A stretch of 64,000 bases of DNA from Marsupella aquatica (Eukaryota; Marchantiophyta): contig OZ316891.1 in assembly GCA_973895155.1 (NCBI GenBank), positions 16,306,001 through 16,370,000 on the forward strand. Direction: 5' to 3'. Shown in pieces: positions 32,666 through 44,437 of the stretch. Under the pieces are notes generated by a model. It saw only the letters and a list, made by a program, of their open reading frames with translations. It was not told the origin of the DNA and did no database searches. The position numbers and the translations under genes were made by a program. Each line of letters opens with the position of its first letter. Positions within the stretch are counted from its first letter, which is position 1.

Positions 32666-33905
32666 TTAGCCGTTTCATCCAATTGGTCTACATCCTTTAC
32701 TTCCTCCGGAATTGCAGCTAAAAAGGTGGATTCTATTGTAAAGCAGTCCTCGACCTCTTCGTCTTCTTCTTCCAAGTCACCTTCCATTGGTTCTTGCCAT
32801 AATCCACTGGGGGGTACCTCTGGTCCAAAGACACCTTCTTCGGTTAGGTTAGTGAGGCATTCTAACCAACGTACTTCATCGGCTGACTCCAGTCCACTAT
32901 CGTACCCATCTACTTCCCTTATGCTTTTCCTACGGTCATCCTTAGTGTCCCAGGATACCGTGATAGAGGGGGTCCCGAAAGTGAACTGCTTTTTACCCCA
33001 ATCTTCTATTACCTCGGCTAGGTACAGCCATGGCCTACCAATCAATAGCCGGAATGACGTAGGATTTACCGGCTTCATTACTACATAGTTAATGCTAAAG
33101 AAGATACCTCCTATCTCTGTCTTGATGCCGGTTAACACTCCCGTCGGAATGACCTGATATCCATTGGCCATGTTCAACACTCTTCCAGTCATCTCCGGTG
33201 TTAGACCCCACCCTTTTGCTGTTGAATCAATCATAATACATACCCCTGATCCTCCATCGATGGGTACCCGTAGTAATAATTCTCCTTGAATCATTAATGG
33301 TAATGCTGGGGCTCCTTGATCTTCTTCTATCATTAGTACGTCGGATCTGGTTGCTACCTTGGGTAATCTCGGCTTGCCGAGAATAGCCTTCCTTAATTGC
33401 TTCCGGAAGTACGGGCTATTTTTCAATAGTTGACCTACTGTTGCCGAGACTCTAGATTCTAGTACATCTTTAGCCAGGTCATAGGGAACAATCGGCTTCT
33501 CTTCTGGTGGTGTTTCCGTCTTGGATTCGGCCAGTTTTGCCACGCTAGTCTCCACAGCTGTTGGGTCTTCCGAAGCAAACAATGCTTTTGCTCGTTTTAC
33601 ATCCTTGGCAATGGCTTCGGTATTCTCCAGGGTTTCTAATTCTCTTAGTTGTTCCTTAACACTAGCCGTAACAGAGGGGTAGAACAACTTAGGATGATCT
33701 CGATTGAAGTCGCTATCTTGTGAAGGATTGGTTTCACTGGTGGGCTCATGGCTTACCTGTATTGCCGGAGCCCTCCCTTCTCCTTCTGTTGATGTTGACG
33801 AAGAGTCGATCCTTTCCTCCGTAACCTTCCCTTTATTTTTGGCCAGCCCATCCCACCTTTCCTTCCTTCTGGTAGATCGAGTAGAGACCCGGTAGCAATC
33901 ATGAT
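32572..33905 (-). CDS. Protease region of element A (gag-pro frame)
   Basis: The frame includes an aspartic protease with VPIDGGSGVCIM (catalytic Asp about residue 144 counted from 33687) and flap/dimer region ending VNPTSFRLLIGRPWLYLAEV. Upstream sequence (SEDPTAVETS, PYDLAKDVLESRVSATVGQ) links gag to the protease. With the 16-nt deletion near 33930 discounted, this frame is continuous with gag, so gag and protease are one polyprotein in the family. It overlaps pol by 94 nt at its end. The protease would cut the polyprotein during particle maturation. Confidence 0.85.
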
Positions 33906-35549
33906 CTAAATCCTCCTCTGAGAAGGTTGATCATCAGATGGTACGAACTCTTCCTCGGCATCCTCTTGCCATCCTAGTTCGATGTGGTTGATTTGAACTC
34001 CTCCGGGGGTAGTACCTGGCAGTAAGATCTTGATCGGCAAAAGCTTATGATTTGCGGCCAGGCCTGCCAACCAAGTAGGACATTGCCCTAGCATATGACC
34101 TTCCTATCGGCATCCCATACATAGCTGAGCTGGTTGTCCATCACCCTCTTTGCGTGCATTCGGGCATTCTCTAGCAAAATGGCCAGGTTGACCACAATTA
34201 TAGCACGCCGCAAATCTTTGCACATTCGGCCTAGGAGGTACTGACGGGTTCTGAATAATCCGAGGATACATCTCTCCTGGATTGTTCCTTAACCCTGACC
34301 ACAGAGATGCAGGTTTGTTGGATAGGTCTCGTGCTCCAGTCTCACTGATGCCGAAAACACTATCAGCGGCATCTCCTAAAAAGTACTCTACTTCTCCCTG
34401 ACATGGTCTGATCTCGGCCACATGCCGAACATGATTAGTATTAAGCTTAGGACACGCATCTTTATGGTGTCCGGTTTTATAACATAAGGCACACCATACA
34501 GAGCTATCCTCCTGTACTACCTTCTTCTTTGGTTTTACCTCTGCAATGATAGCCTTAAGTTGCTCGGTAAGGGCTACGATGTTATCTGGTGGCTTAGCCT
34601 CCATCTTGACTTTCGTCTTCCCTCTCCTTCTGCCCTTCCTTTTCCTAGTTTTTTCTTCTTCAGAACTAGAAGATGACTCACTCTTGCTACTCCCACTATT
34701 CGAGCTTGACTTATCACTTCTAGACTTCTTGGAATGTTTCTTCTTCTTATCTTTTTTCTTATGGGGTGATCCCTCCTCTGATGAGGAACTCTCAGACTTA
34801 AGCTGTTTCTTCCGGCTTGTGATATCTGCATTAATGTATAATTGAATATCCTTAATTGCTTCGGCTAAAGTCTCCGGGTTCTCCTTCCTAATTGCAAAAC
34901 TCATCTTCTGTGGCAAAGCATTCACCAACCATTGAAGTTGCATACCTTCAGATGCATTGGTCTTTGTACGTCTTACCAGTTTCTGAAAGCGTTGCAAGAA
35001 CTTCCTGAAGGATTTGTTCTCCTTGAACCGAAGTTGTCCCAACTTCAGCACTGCTAGTTCTGAAGTTCCAATGGGTCGAAACTCCTTAACAAAGAGTGTT
35101 TTGAAGATATCCCAGATGGCTTGATCTTCCACATCTAATGCTCTGTACCAAGGCCTAGCCTCACCCTTGAACAGGCCGGGAAGAATCTGCATCTTGATGG
35201 CCGATTCTCCATTTGCTGCAGCGGTTCCCTCGAAATCATCCAACCATTCGTCCGGATCCTCATCTCCTCTCCCATGAAATGCCTTGTAATGTATGCGCGA
35301 CCGCTGGCTCAATCTGGTCCCTGGCCTCTCGTCTGGCCGTGCCTCTGGTTCCCCCATGTCGGTTGGAGACTCACTTCTCCTTACCGACTCTTCTTCTGGT
35401 ATGTCTTCTTCGACGCCACTTCCAGTTTCGGAGCTACCAGCTCTTTCTGCCCCTCTCAGTCGCTGTGTATCATGCCACCCGGCGAGCTGCTGCAGTCGAG
35501 CTCTCTCCCGTTGAATCACTCTTTCTTCCCTCGGCGTAAGGTCAGTCAT
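33906..35549 (-). pseudogene. Gag of element A with three CCHC knuckles (stop and 16-nt deletion)
   Basis: Gag begins at ATG 35549, only about 50 bases after the PBS. The capsid part has the retrotransposon-gag pattern (YKAFHGRGDEDPDEWLDDFE, FKGEARPWYRAL, FVKEFRPIGTSELAVLKLGQ). A Ser/Lys-rich stretch follows and then three C-x2-C-x4-H-x4-C knuckles: CALCYKTGHHKDAC, CYNCGQPGHFAREC, and a third begun at CMGCR. A TAG at 34106-34104 lies inside the third knuckle; element C has CAG at this codon. Further on, 16 bases present in element C (63552-63567 region) are missing near 33930, shifting the frame to a stop at 33906. This copy cannot make full Gag-Pro without readthrough and frame change. Confidence 0.88.
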
Positions 35550-35596
35550 TACCTACGCTTCCGTTCTAACTTCATATCTCACGGCTTAAGAAATGC

Positions 35597-35614
35597 CCCC
35601 TCCATCTAGCGCCA
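35597..35614 (-). promoter_or_regulatory. Primer-binding site of element A
   Basis: On the minus strand TGGCGCTAGATGGAGGGGG starts four bases after the 5' LTR ends. TGG matches the complement of a tRNA CCA end, and TGGCGCTAGA-like PBSs occur in plant Gypsy elements. The exact tRNA is not identified. Confidence 0.75.
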
Positions 35615-35618
35615 AAAA

Positions 35619-38600
35619 TGTGGTGCGTCCCATGGCTCCCTAAACCCAAGAAACCCCCCAGCTCAAGCCGATTCCCGCAGGTTTCGTGCTTGGCGAGGCC
35701 GTTTCCGCAGCTTAGCGGCATGGGACGCTGCTAACCTTCTACTACTACTATTAACATTTTACACACATATACTGGACAGATCCTTCATCGGGTCATGAGA
35801 TACGTAGCCGGCCTAATATAGGCCTTCCCCTGTCTTCCCCTCCGTCTTGTTAGGTATGTTTGGATTCCGCCGCCGGAATGATCCCCAATAGGCTTGGTTA
35901 AGCCGCTAAGACCTCTCTCAACTCGACACATCCAACTCTCACTCCCCTGCTTACTTTCCTTCCTTCTGTTGATGTGGGCACTCTTCACACAAGTTAATGC
36001 GACACACAAATAGCAAAATGACTCATTCTGACTGAGTCATACCATGCACTTGCCATACAAACAGTACATCTCATACACAAGTTCTGCGAACTAAGCCGTG
36101 AGGCCAACTCTATTCAGCTCTTAGGCATGAGGAAACATGAATATACACAAGGGTCACTGTATGACTAACCGAGAGCTTCTCGTACTACTTGATCCCAGCC
36201 CGGCTGGTGCAAACTAAAAACTTGCTAAAGAAGAGGCCCTGAGCTCCCCGCTGCCCAGGTACTTATCCTGGTAGTGGATCCGCCATTCTTTGCATCGTAA
36301 GCCTAATCTACTTAACAGTAATCTACTTGCCCGAATCTACCTATGTACAGCAAGGCAGGAGCACAAGTGTTGCTCCTACCAGTGGGACCGCAATCCCACT
36401 AAGCTAAGTGTCAGGGCCGCTCCTGGTTCTGATCCTAATCCTAAACGTGGAGATCCGCGCCCGCCCTGCCCACTCACGCCTCCTCCCTCCACGTCCGCCC
36501 TCCCTAAAAGGAACGGCGCCCTTGCACCATCACGACACCGGTGGTGGATCCTCAATGGACGCCCCCAACACTTCCTCCTCAGCCACTGCCGTTGGCCCGC
36601 CTACTGACAGATTACCTGCCCTTCACCGAGCCAACTCTCCATCGGCCTGACTGGGTCCACCTTCGGCTTCAGCCTCGACACCGGCCTCGGCAATACCCAC
36701 GGCTTCGGCCTCAGCCACTCCCACGGCTTCGGCTTCAGCCACTCCCTCGGCTTCGGCCTCCCCTTCCCCTAGGGTAGTTGGATCCTTAGCCGTGACCCTG
36801 TCTGGGGTCGGTGCTGGGTCTACCTCCTTGATCACCACGGCCTGTGAAGTCGTATTACTCCTTGACCCTGAAGGTTTCCGCTTCTTCTTCGTTGGTGGCT
36901 CGGCAGCTGGTCCCTTCCCCTTCCCACTTACTTCCGGCACTGGTGCAGGTGGCGCGGCTTGTCCTTCGGCAATTACCACCCCTGGTAACTGGTTTGTCCC
37001 AACGGGAGATGGACCTGCTGCAGCTAAGCATTTAAATACTGCGGCTTGTTTCTTCAGCCGCTCTGTTTGGTTGTCGGCCCGCCGCTGTAGGTTCTCCATC
37101 TTCCTCGTGATTTCCTCCAACTCCTCTTGGGTTTCATCCAGGTCCTTACGTGCCCCCTACAGCTCGTTTTTGGCCTCCTCCTGCTCCCTGTGGGCTTCCT
37201 CCAATTCCTTCTTCAAGGTAGCCCTCTCCTCCTGGGTTGCTCTTAGCTCCTTGTCGAGCTCTGCAATGATGACAGACTCCATCTGGTTCATCTTGGCGTA
37301 AGTCTATTCGAGCATCTCGTCCTTCTCCCTTAGGTCGGCCTTGAAGCTGGCCGTCAGGGACGCAAGCTCCTGCTGCAGCGCCATAATCCCTTGATAGGAT
37401 TTCCCTAACTCGACCTCCTTCTGCTCAAGGGCTCCGCGGATTTTCTCGAGCTCCCCTTTCAACGCCCATTCCTTTCTTTGGGTCTCCGCCATGGCCCGGC
37501 TGTTGGCTGTTATGTGGGCCTCCTCTGTATTCTTCAGCTCTTGCTTCCACTTCTCCCTCTCTTTGATCGTGTCGGCCAACTCTTCCTGCGTCTGAGTCAG
37601 TTTATCCTTGATATTCTGATTATCAGCCTGCGCGGTGTCCAACTGCCCCTGCATGATGTTCAGCTCATGTCGTTTAATCCGCAGTTCATCTTGGGCTTTC
37701 TTGGCCGCCCTTAGATCTTCAATCTCGGCTTCCATCCTCCTAAGCCGCCAAATGACCTCGTCCTTCTTGCTTCTCTCTAAAGCCACCGCTTCTTCTAATT
37801 GGTGCTTCTCCAACTGCTCCCTATGGAAAAAGGGTCCTACCTCCAACTCCTCTCCAAAGATGCCGTGCGCAAGTTCCCCACACATCTCACCATACTCCAT
37901 GGCTCTATTCTTAGCGTAGGTGGAGTAAGTAGAAGTGATCGGCATCGCCCATCGTGGCCTCTGCTCCCAAGCCGTCCTGCGGATCTCTTCAATCGTGGCT
38001 AGAGGTTTGCTTCCTTTTTCGGCTAGCCGCCTGATGTCCTCCGGCCAATCTCCTCCTGGTAAATCCTTTTCCTTAGCCAAGGCGGCCTCTTCCTCCTGCT
38101 TGATTCGCTCCTGAAATTCCTGCACCATCTGTTTTATGCCGTCGAAGCTCGGGGGAGCAACATCTGGTGGGGGAGACTCAGGGCTACTCTGCTGGTTGGG
38201 GTCCCCTCGCACTACCCTTGGAAGTGTGGGGACAAACCGGCCACAGGTCCTTACTCCTGGAACGTGATGGTCCGACCCATAGCCGGAATTATCATGGCTG
38301 CAGTCCTCCACTGCCTCCTCTACCTCTTGGACGTCCGGCTTCTCCCTCTCCTCTTCCTCGGTAGGAGCTTCAGGCAATTCTGCCTCAGATTCGGAGCTTG
38401 AGGTTCCCACGTACATTCGAACACCTGGCTTGGATTCCGGCCTGATTCTCTTCTTGTCTCCAGCAAAGGGGTTTTCTCTTGTGAGCCGGTGTAGGCCTAC
38501 CTCTGTAGTAGTGTCCTGCATTGTTGCCGTTGCCGTTGTTGTTGCCGATGCCGATTTCTTTTCTTTCTCCAGTAGTTTCAGCAGACTCTGCATGCCTGGT

Positions 38601-40268
38601 TGCTGCATCGGCAAGTCTTCCTTCCTGGGCCTAAACACCTGCTCGATCGTAGGACTAACAGGTGGTTGAGGCTTCTCAGCCAACGGCCTCGGCGTTGGAG
38701 CTTCCTCCGGTGCCCTTACCTGCAGGGGAAGTACCGGGGCAAAAGTCTGACTTCTGGCATACCGGCACAACAGCGGCATGTGATAGCCAAGCCGCGACAC
38801 GCTCCCCATGCCGATTACCTGCTGCTCCTCCTTTAAGATCTTCTTCAATTGGTTGAGGAGGTACCCGTTGTAGTCCCGGCTTGGGTCTGGCCTTTCTGCC
38901 AGATAGACCTGTGCCTTGCCGATCTCTGCCCTCGGCAAGTTACAATGCATGGTCACCCGCAAGAAGTCGATCATCTCTCCTATGTGCGGGTTGGTGCAGG
39001 TGTTCCGGAAGAAGCCATTCTTCGTTGATGGCCCGGGGAACGACCGGAACTCCTTGTCAGGCAAGGTCTTCCTGGTATCAACTTTGGTCTTATTGCCTAT
39101 CGGCAAGCCAAACACTTCGGCAATTACCTTGGGAGTAAGATAGAAATCCTTCCCATATATCCTCGTGCAATTGGTCTCGGGTTCCCATGACCCCACGAAT
39201 TCTAATAGGTCTGACTCCGGTACCTCCGGCTTCAGCCATGGTAATCTTACAAAGGCCTCCAAGCCGGATCCGGCCATGAAGCCTTGGTACTTCTTGGTCT
39301 GCATGGCCGTAAAGCATGCATCCTCCTCCCGTGCAAAATGTAGTTGCACCTCCACCGGTAGGGTTGCCGCCCAGCCCTTCCAGGTGTCATCCCTGGTTGG
39401 AATGGCCTTGATGGGATCGACCTCCTCCTCTTCGGCTTCTCCCTGCCTCCTGCTCTGCTGCTCGGCTGGCTTCTTTGGTGCCGCCGACCTCGTTCTTTTT
39501 GCCGGGGTGGCTTCATCGTTGACGGCTCCCTTCCTCTTCATCTCTGCTGCCGTGGAGGTTTCTCCTAGCACCGTTGCCTGGGTCCACCTTTCCGTGCTAC
39601 CCTTTAATTCCCAGTGTATGTCGTTGCAGTTCTTGATGGCCTCTCGGATGCCGACGACGCTGTCTTTGCAAAACAGAAGATCGTCGAGTTGATTGGAAGT
39701 AGGCGTCCACAGGAACTCGTCCTTGATGAGTTCGCCTCCTAAGAAAGCCGTCTTCTGCAGCTCCCACAATCGAGCGAGCTCCTGCCGTTCTCGAGCTGCC
39801 CTTTCTGACTCCTCGTCCTCGTAAGTCTTGATGTACTCAGTTGCCCGTTCGAACAGGCATCCCCAGAAATGTGCCGCTTGATTGACGTTGCTCATACCCT
39901 CCTTAGGTCGATCGTCGGTATCTATTCTCTCCCCGAGTGCTTGCCTAAGCAGCTGACAGTAGTTGGCCTCCCGTAGTCGTCTGCCTAGTTCGTGCTCGCA
40001 AATGAGCCACCATCTCCTGCAAGCGCTCCTTACCCCTCTCCTCTGCCGGTCCTTCTTCCCGTTGATCCTTCCTAGCCGCCGACGCTTAACGCGCCCTAAC
40101 CCTAATCGGGTTTTCACCCTTAGCCTTACCTCCGGCCTCGGCCCGGGTTCCATGGTTGCCCCTAATTGTTTATATTTTCCTTGTTTTGTCACTATACTAA
40201 GGTGTTCCTAGGGTGCCTTCCTGCTTTACCCACTTAACCGGTCGAGTGATTCCTGTCTAGGCATCACA
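35619..40268 (-). repeat. 5' LTR of element A (4650 bp) with embedded ORF
   Basis: It is the near-identical partner of 24751-29410, with the same TGTGATGCC/GCACCACA ends, the same bZIP pair at 36019-36039 and the same hairpin at 35810-35824. It is followed outward by CAACT (40269-40273). Confidence 0.93.
36623..40153 (-). pseudogene. U3 ORF in 5' LTR of element A (two internal TAGs)
   Basis: It has the same 1,177-codon frame as at 25765-29295, starting at ATG 40153. It reads through the codon that is TAG in the 3' LTR copy (here CAG), giving an uninterrupted 949 codons to a TAG at 37306-37304 (CAG in the 3' LTR). A second stop near 37158 is GAG to TAG. Both are private to this LTR. Transcription from this LTR starts downstream of most or all of the ORF, so only the 3' LTR copy would be in genomic RNA, unless an internal or upstream promoter is used. 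Confidence 0.85.
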
Positions 40269-40273
40269 CAACT
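40269..40273. repeat. Target-site duplication of element A, right copy
   Basis: CAACT, matching 24746-24750. Confidence 0.92.
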
Positions 40274-41475
40274 GGTTTTGCATTCTCCATCCCATACTTG
40301 GCAAGTACCTTCTCCTTGAAATACTACCTCTAAGATAACCATAATTGCCTTTGCTCATTGTCACGGTGAATCTCTATCCCTAGAATCTTCTTGGCCTGAC
40401 CCAAGTCCTTCATTGAAAACTCCTTACTCAACATTGCTTTCAGATGAGCAACATCAACCATACTCTCAGCCAGGATTAGCATGTCATCCATGTACAGTAC
40501 TAAAGTTTGAGTAATTTTCCACCTCATTATGTAAATACAACAATCATGTTTACTCCGCGTGAACCCCTAAGACAACATGCAGAAATCAAAATGCTTATTC
40601 CACTGTCTAGGACTCTACTTCAAACCGTATAATGAGCGCAAGAGCTGACACACCAAGTGTTTGGTCTTCTCGTCAATAATCCTAGAGGCTAAGTCATATA
40701 AATCACCACATCAAGCAATCCATGCAAGAAAGCAGTAATTACATCCATCTGACCTAACTCAAGATCATAGAGTGTCACAATTGCAAGTAAAACACAGATA
40801 ATAGTGAGCTTGACAACTGGTGTACCCTTTGGCCACAAGGCATGCCTGGCTTGTAAGTGTCATTTGGCTTCTTCTTGTACAACCATCTACATGGAACCAG
40901 TGTCTTCCCGCGAGGCATGTCCACTAAGCGCCAAGTTGAATTCTTCTTCAAAGATTTTATCTCCTTCAACGTTGTCTGCATCCACTTATCCTTCTCTAGA
41001 GAGGCCATAGCTTCTTCATAGCTAGAGGGGTCTCCATCCTCAGTGAGCAATATAATACCGAGATCATTGTTGTGCTCAACCAAGTGAACCCGAGGATCTG
41101 CAAAACCAAATCTATCAGGGGGTTGGCCAAGATTGGCCCTTGTAGAGCACCTTAATTGAGTAACTGCACCTCTACCAAAGGGTCTAGTAGCTTCCTCAAC
41201 ACCATCAAGCTCCATCGTAGTGGGTTACTCCACCTGCTCCTCTTGATTATCCTGGGATCTTGACAACCATTCTTTGTCAAAAATAATATTTCTACTCACA
41301 ATTGCCTTGCAATCAATAGGATCCCATAACTCATAGCCCTTCTGCCTTGGACTAAAGTCTAGAATAATACATTTCTTACACTTGGGATCCAACTTAGACC
41401 TGTGTGTCTGCTCAATGTGAACATAGGCAACACACCCAAAAACAAGGTTGTTAAGTAACCCTATCAATAATTAGC
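40269..41475 (-). pseudogene. Ty1/Copia polyprotein fragment: integrase end and RT
   Basis: Minus-strand frames in order: integrase C-terminal part (41467-41225; FGCVAYVHIEQTHRSKLDPK, KGYELWDPIDCK), RT start (41215 onward; SYEEAMASLEKDKWMQTTLK, TLVPCRWLYKKK) and RT palm with the catalytic LYMDDMLILAES near 40490. Stops and small indels break the frame between blocks. It stops at the target duplication of element A, and its continuation is at 24750-24710 and 18883-18059. Gag, protease and most of integrase are absent beyond 41475. Confidence 0.85.
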
Positions 41476-41814
41476 CACTGATAGCAGTTGGTCTCAACAA
41501 CCTCGTTGAACGTGTACATGGTTTCGGAGGCCTTGCTAAAAGTTTGAACATGATATCAGTCACTCATATAAGCGACCCGTATCAGTTTAGGGCGGCAACC
41601 GCGCCAAAATGTAGAGTAGGGTTTAGAGAGAGAATAAATATTCTTCCCTTTAATAACCTGAATTTGTTCACGTTAAGAGCTTGTGAGACCTAAAAGATTG
41701 TTCTAATACACTTTGAGATATTTAAGTTAACATATCTCAGATTTCAAGTCTTCATTGACATGCTTAGCTCTGGTGGATGGGAATTTTTAATACATCCTCA
41801 GGTATCGTGATTGG
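41476..41814. other. No feature recognised between Copia fragments
   Basis: No domain, tail or terminal repeat was recognised. It separates a minus-strand from a plus-strand Copia fragment. Confidence 0.3.
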
Positions 41815-42131
41815 GGGCAGAAGTTGCAAAGGAAGAAATTTGATTGGACCGGTTGGTCACTAAGATGGGATTGACACATGATGTGACAAATCTCAACTAT
41901 GACAGCCAAAGTGCCTTACATCTAGCTATGAATTGGGTGATGAATAGTAGAGTAAAACACATCGACATCAGGTACCATTTTATCAAACAAGCAATGTCTG
42001 ATAAGTTGATTGAGCTAGTCAAGATTGATGCTAAACTCAATCCAATTGATGCATTTACCAAAGTACTTCCATTGGAGAGTTTCTCAAGACATCATGCGAT
42101 ATTGCTAGTTTTTGCTTTGGAGGACAAGTAG
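41815..42131 (+). pseudogene. Second Copia fragment, RNase H C-terminus
   Basis: The plus strand reads AEVAKEEI-stop-LDRLVTKMGL, then DSQSALHLAMNWVMNSRVKH and YHFIKQAM, the end of a Copia RNase H. A TGA replaces the usual tryptophan codon before LDRL. It is in opposite orientation to the adjacent fragment and so comes from another insertion or an inversion. Confidence 0.75.
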
Positions 42132-42141
42132 ATTGACCTAG

Positions 42142-42142
<1 letters not shown>

Positions 42143-42175
<33 letters not shown>
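42143..42175. repeat. (ATT)n microsatellite, tail of the adjacent LINE
   Basis: About ten ATT units lie just outside the 3' end of the minus-strand LINE, so the LINE tail reads (AAT)n rather than poly(A). Confidence 0.85.
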
Positions 42176-44437
42176 TATAAATTTTGAAATTTGTTCCGCA
42201 TGAACCCCACGGATGGGGGAAACAGGCAGGCCAAAATGCGGCAGACCATCAAGGGCAGAAAAAAACACACACATCAAAGCGGTAGCATAATCCATAAGAG
42301 AGCAAGTCTGAATGTAACTAGGGATCAGACAGGGGATCCCAAGTGTCAATCCAAGTCAAAAGGAGTATTCCTAGGGATCAGAGTAATCCCAGTCTTAGGA
42401 GAACCTGAGGCAAAGTCTAAGTAGAAGCAAGATTGCCCAGTCTAGCTACACCAAAGTGTCAACCTGTCAAAGGCAAAAAGGCAATGGAGTAGCCATGCTT
42501 CAATGAGTTGTAGTACTTTGAGTATCCCGACCTAAAATCCTAAGTTGCTCTACTTCAAGGAGAGATCTAGCCTTGGTAAGGCGTACATGCTTGTTGCTCA
42601 GGGGCGAAGCTAAAGCAACAGCATTCAGATGGTCAATAGTTTCAGAGAAAACCTGCCATGTATCAAAAGTCCTCAGTCTAGTTCTATCAAAAGTGTGCCC
42701 ATTCCTAGCTAACCAGATAGACCATAAAGTCTGGAATAGAAGAAAGGTACGTAGTGTAGTCCGAGGGGCCTTCCCAGACGTGGAAGGAGTAAGCCCACAA
42801 TGCTCATCCTGCCAATCACTAAAATTCCATGTATCCAGTCGCTAGTAGTGACCCAACAATGGATGGCATGCCTGCATAAAAGAAATATGTGCGGGATGGT
42901 CTCAACTATTCCCGTGCAAAGCGTACAGCAGCCATCAGATTTACCAATTCGTAGCGCCCGTGATCCCGAGAAGAGGCCCTCCGCCAGGATCCTCCACAGA
43001 AAGGTTTTGGCTTTCGTGGAGAGATCAGCAGTCCAAACCACTTTCCAGACATAGTTCCACTCAAGCTCCGTCAGAGTCTCATGCCAAATTTGATTAAGTC
43101 TAATAAAGTTAGAGCCCTTCGGGCGGAGCATCTCGTATACCCTACTGTTAGGTATACTGAAGCGCAGGGGCACCGCCTCCTTATCAAGCCAACGCCATTG
43201 CCGAGCCACAGAGTCAAAGGCACTGCCCCGGTGTCCAGATCGAAGAACAACATTGAGGAAGGCGAGGCCCCAGCTCTTCTCAGCACCAGAGAAGCCTCTA
43301 AATCTAAGAAGTCTATCTTCAAAGTTCCTCCAAACCCCATCCATAGGGGACCATAAATCACCAACAACTCTGACTCCTAACCTGCCACATATCTTGACAA
43401 TTATGGCGAGTAGGTCTGTCTCAGCGAGATTGTAGAAGCCTATCAAACAACGGAGCAAGTCTTCAATACCCCAATGGCCTGGAATAGCAATCTCCCCAGG
43501 AAAGAAAAGCAAATTAGCTCTTACCTCCATCCAAGAAGTCCAGATCTGACCAATGTAAATTAGTTGACCAAACGAACCGGGAGTACTGAGCAGCATCTTA
43601 TCTGACATAGAATATTTGTTCCTGCGGACTGTCTTATAGTTCCTCCATTAACTAAGTGTAGATTCTCAGCAAACAATCGGGCCCACTCAGAATACGGATG
43701 ATCCAATGCACCAGTGAACCACTTACTGAGAAGAGCATTCGAATGACTTTTGAAATCCTTCAGACCAAGCCCCCCATCAGCTTTTGGTCGGGATAATTTA
43801 TCCCATGCAACCAGCGGAATACGCTTCCCTCCCTGGTCATTGGTACCCCATAAAAACAGTCTACTCAATGCTGTCAGTTTCTTGGTTAACAAATTAGGCG
43901 ATCGCAAAAACATCATATGATACACGGGAATGGCCTGAAGTACATGTTTGACCAACAGTAATCTACCAGTGAAAGAGAGGAACCGCGTCGACCAGGATGA
44001 GAGTCTGGCTCCAATACGGTCTAGACAGAAGTTGTGAAGTTGACTCTCAGTCAATCCAGTGCCGAAGGGGGCTCCCAAGTATTTCTACACCGAGCCTGGT
44101 TCAGAGATCACACATCCAGTGGCGCGAAGCCAATCCGGGATCCCATCTAAAGCAATGGGTATAACAATTGACTTCCTTAGATTTAGCTTTGCTCCTGTAG
44201 CCGTCTCGTAGCAATGAATGGCAGTTCTAGCCTATTTGAAAGCCACTTCTGCGGCTAGGATGAATAAACCCAGGTCATCGGCAAAGAGACAAAAACAAAT
44301 ATTTAGGAATTCAGAGATCTGTATGCCTTGCAGTCTCCCAGCAGCAATCTCCGCATTGAAAAAATCCATAAGCGGTTGTGTGGAAATAGCAAAAAGTAAA
44401 GGCGACACGGGGCAGCCCTATCTAACTCCATGAAGCA
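42176..44437 (-). mobile_element. 5'-truncated LINE (RT C-terminal half and zf-RVT)
   Basis: The minus strand reads from the RT palm (GVR-stop-GCPVSPLLF at 44430, catalytic FADDLG near 44280) through the thumb region (44078-43560; SWSTRFLSFTGRLLLVKHVL, GGKRIPLVAWDKLSRPK) to zf-RVT (43608-42709; KTFLWRILAEGLFSGSRAL, CTLCTGIVETIPHIF). It ends in a 3' UTR and (AAT)n. The frame is broken several times. Its truncated 5' end touches the Gypsy LTR fragment of element C at 44437/44438. Confidence 0.85.

Larger units (their letters stand above)
24751..40268 (-). mobile_element. Element A: Ty3/Gypsy retrotransposon, 15.5 kb, LTRs of 4.65 kb carrying an ORF
   Basis: In element orientation (minus): 5' LTR 40268-35619, PBS, gag 35549, protease, pol to 29399, PPT, 3' LTR 29410-24751. 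The LTRs run TGTGATGCC...GCACCACA, so they have TG/CA ends within a short inverted repeat, and the insertion is flanked by CAACT. Lengths are 4650 and 4660; the 10-base difference is one small indel near 24960-24980 against 35825. Other differences are sparse by eye, so the insertion is recent. The lineage lacks a chromodomain and the order PR-RT-RH-INT marks Ty3/Gypsy, most like the non-chromovirus (Tat/Athila-type) side. It sits in a Copia element. Confidence 0.93.

Noticed and set aside
24751-40268. Interpretation as a tandem array of two Gypsy elements with short LTRs and a separate downstream gene
   Set aside because: The two long blocks have the same TG/CA termini, end exactly at the target duplication, and LTR B alone shows the same limits independently at another site.
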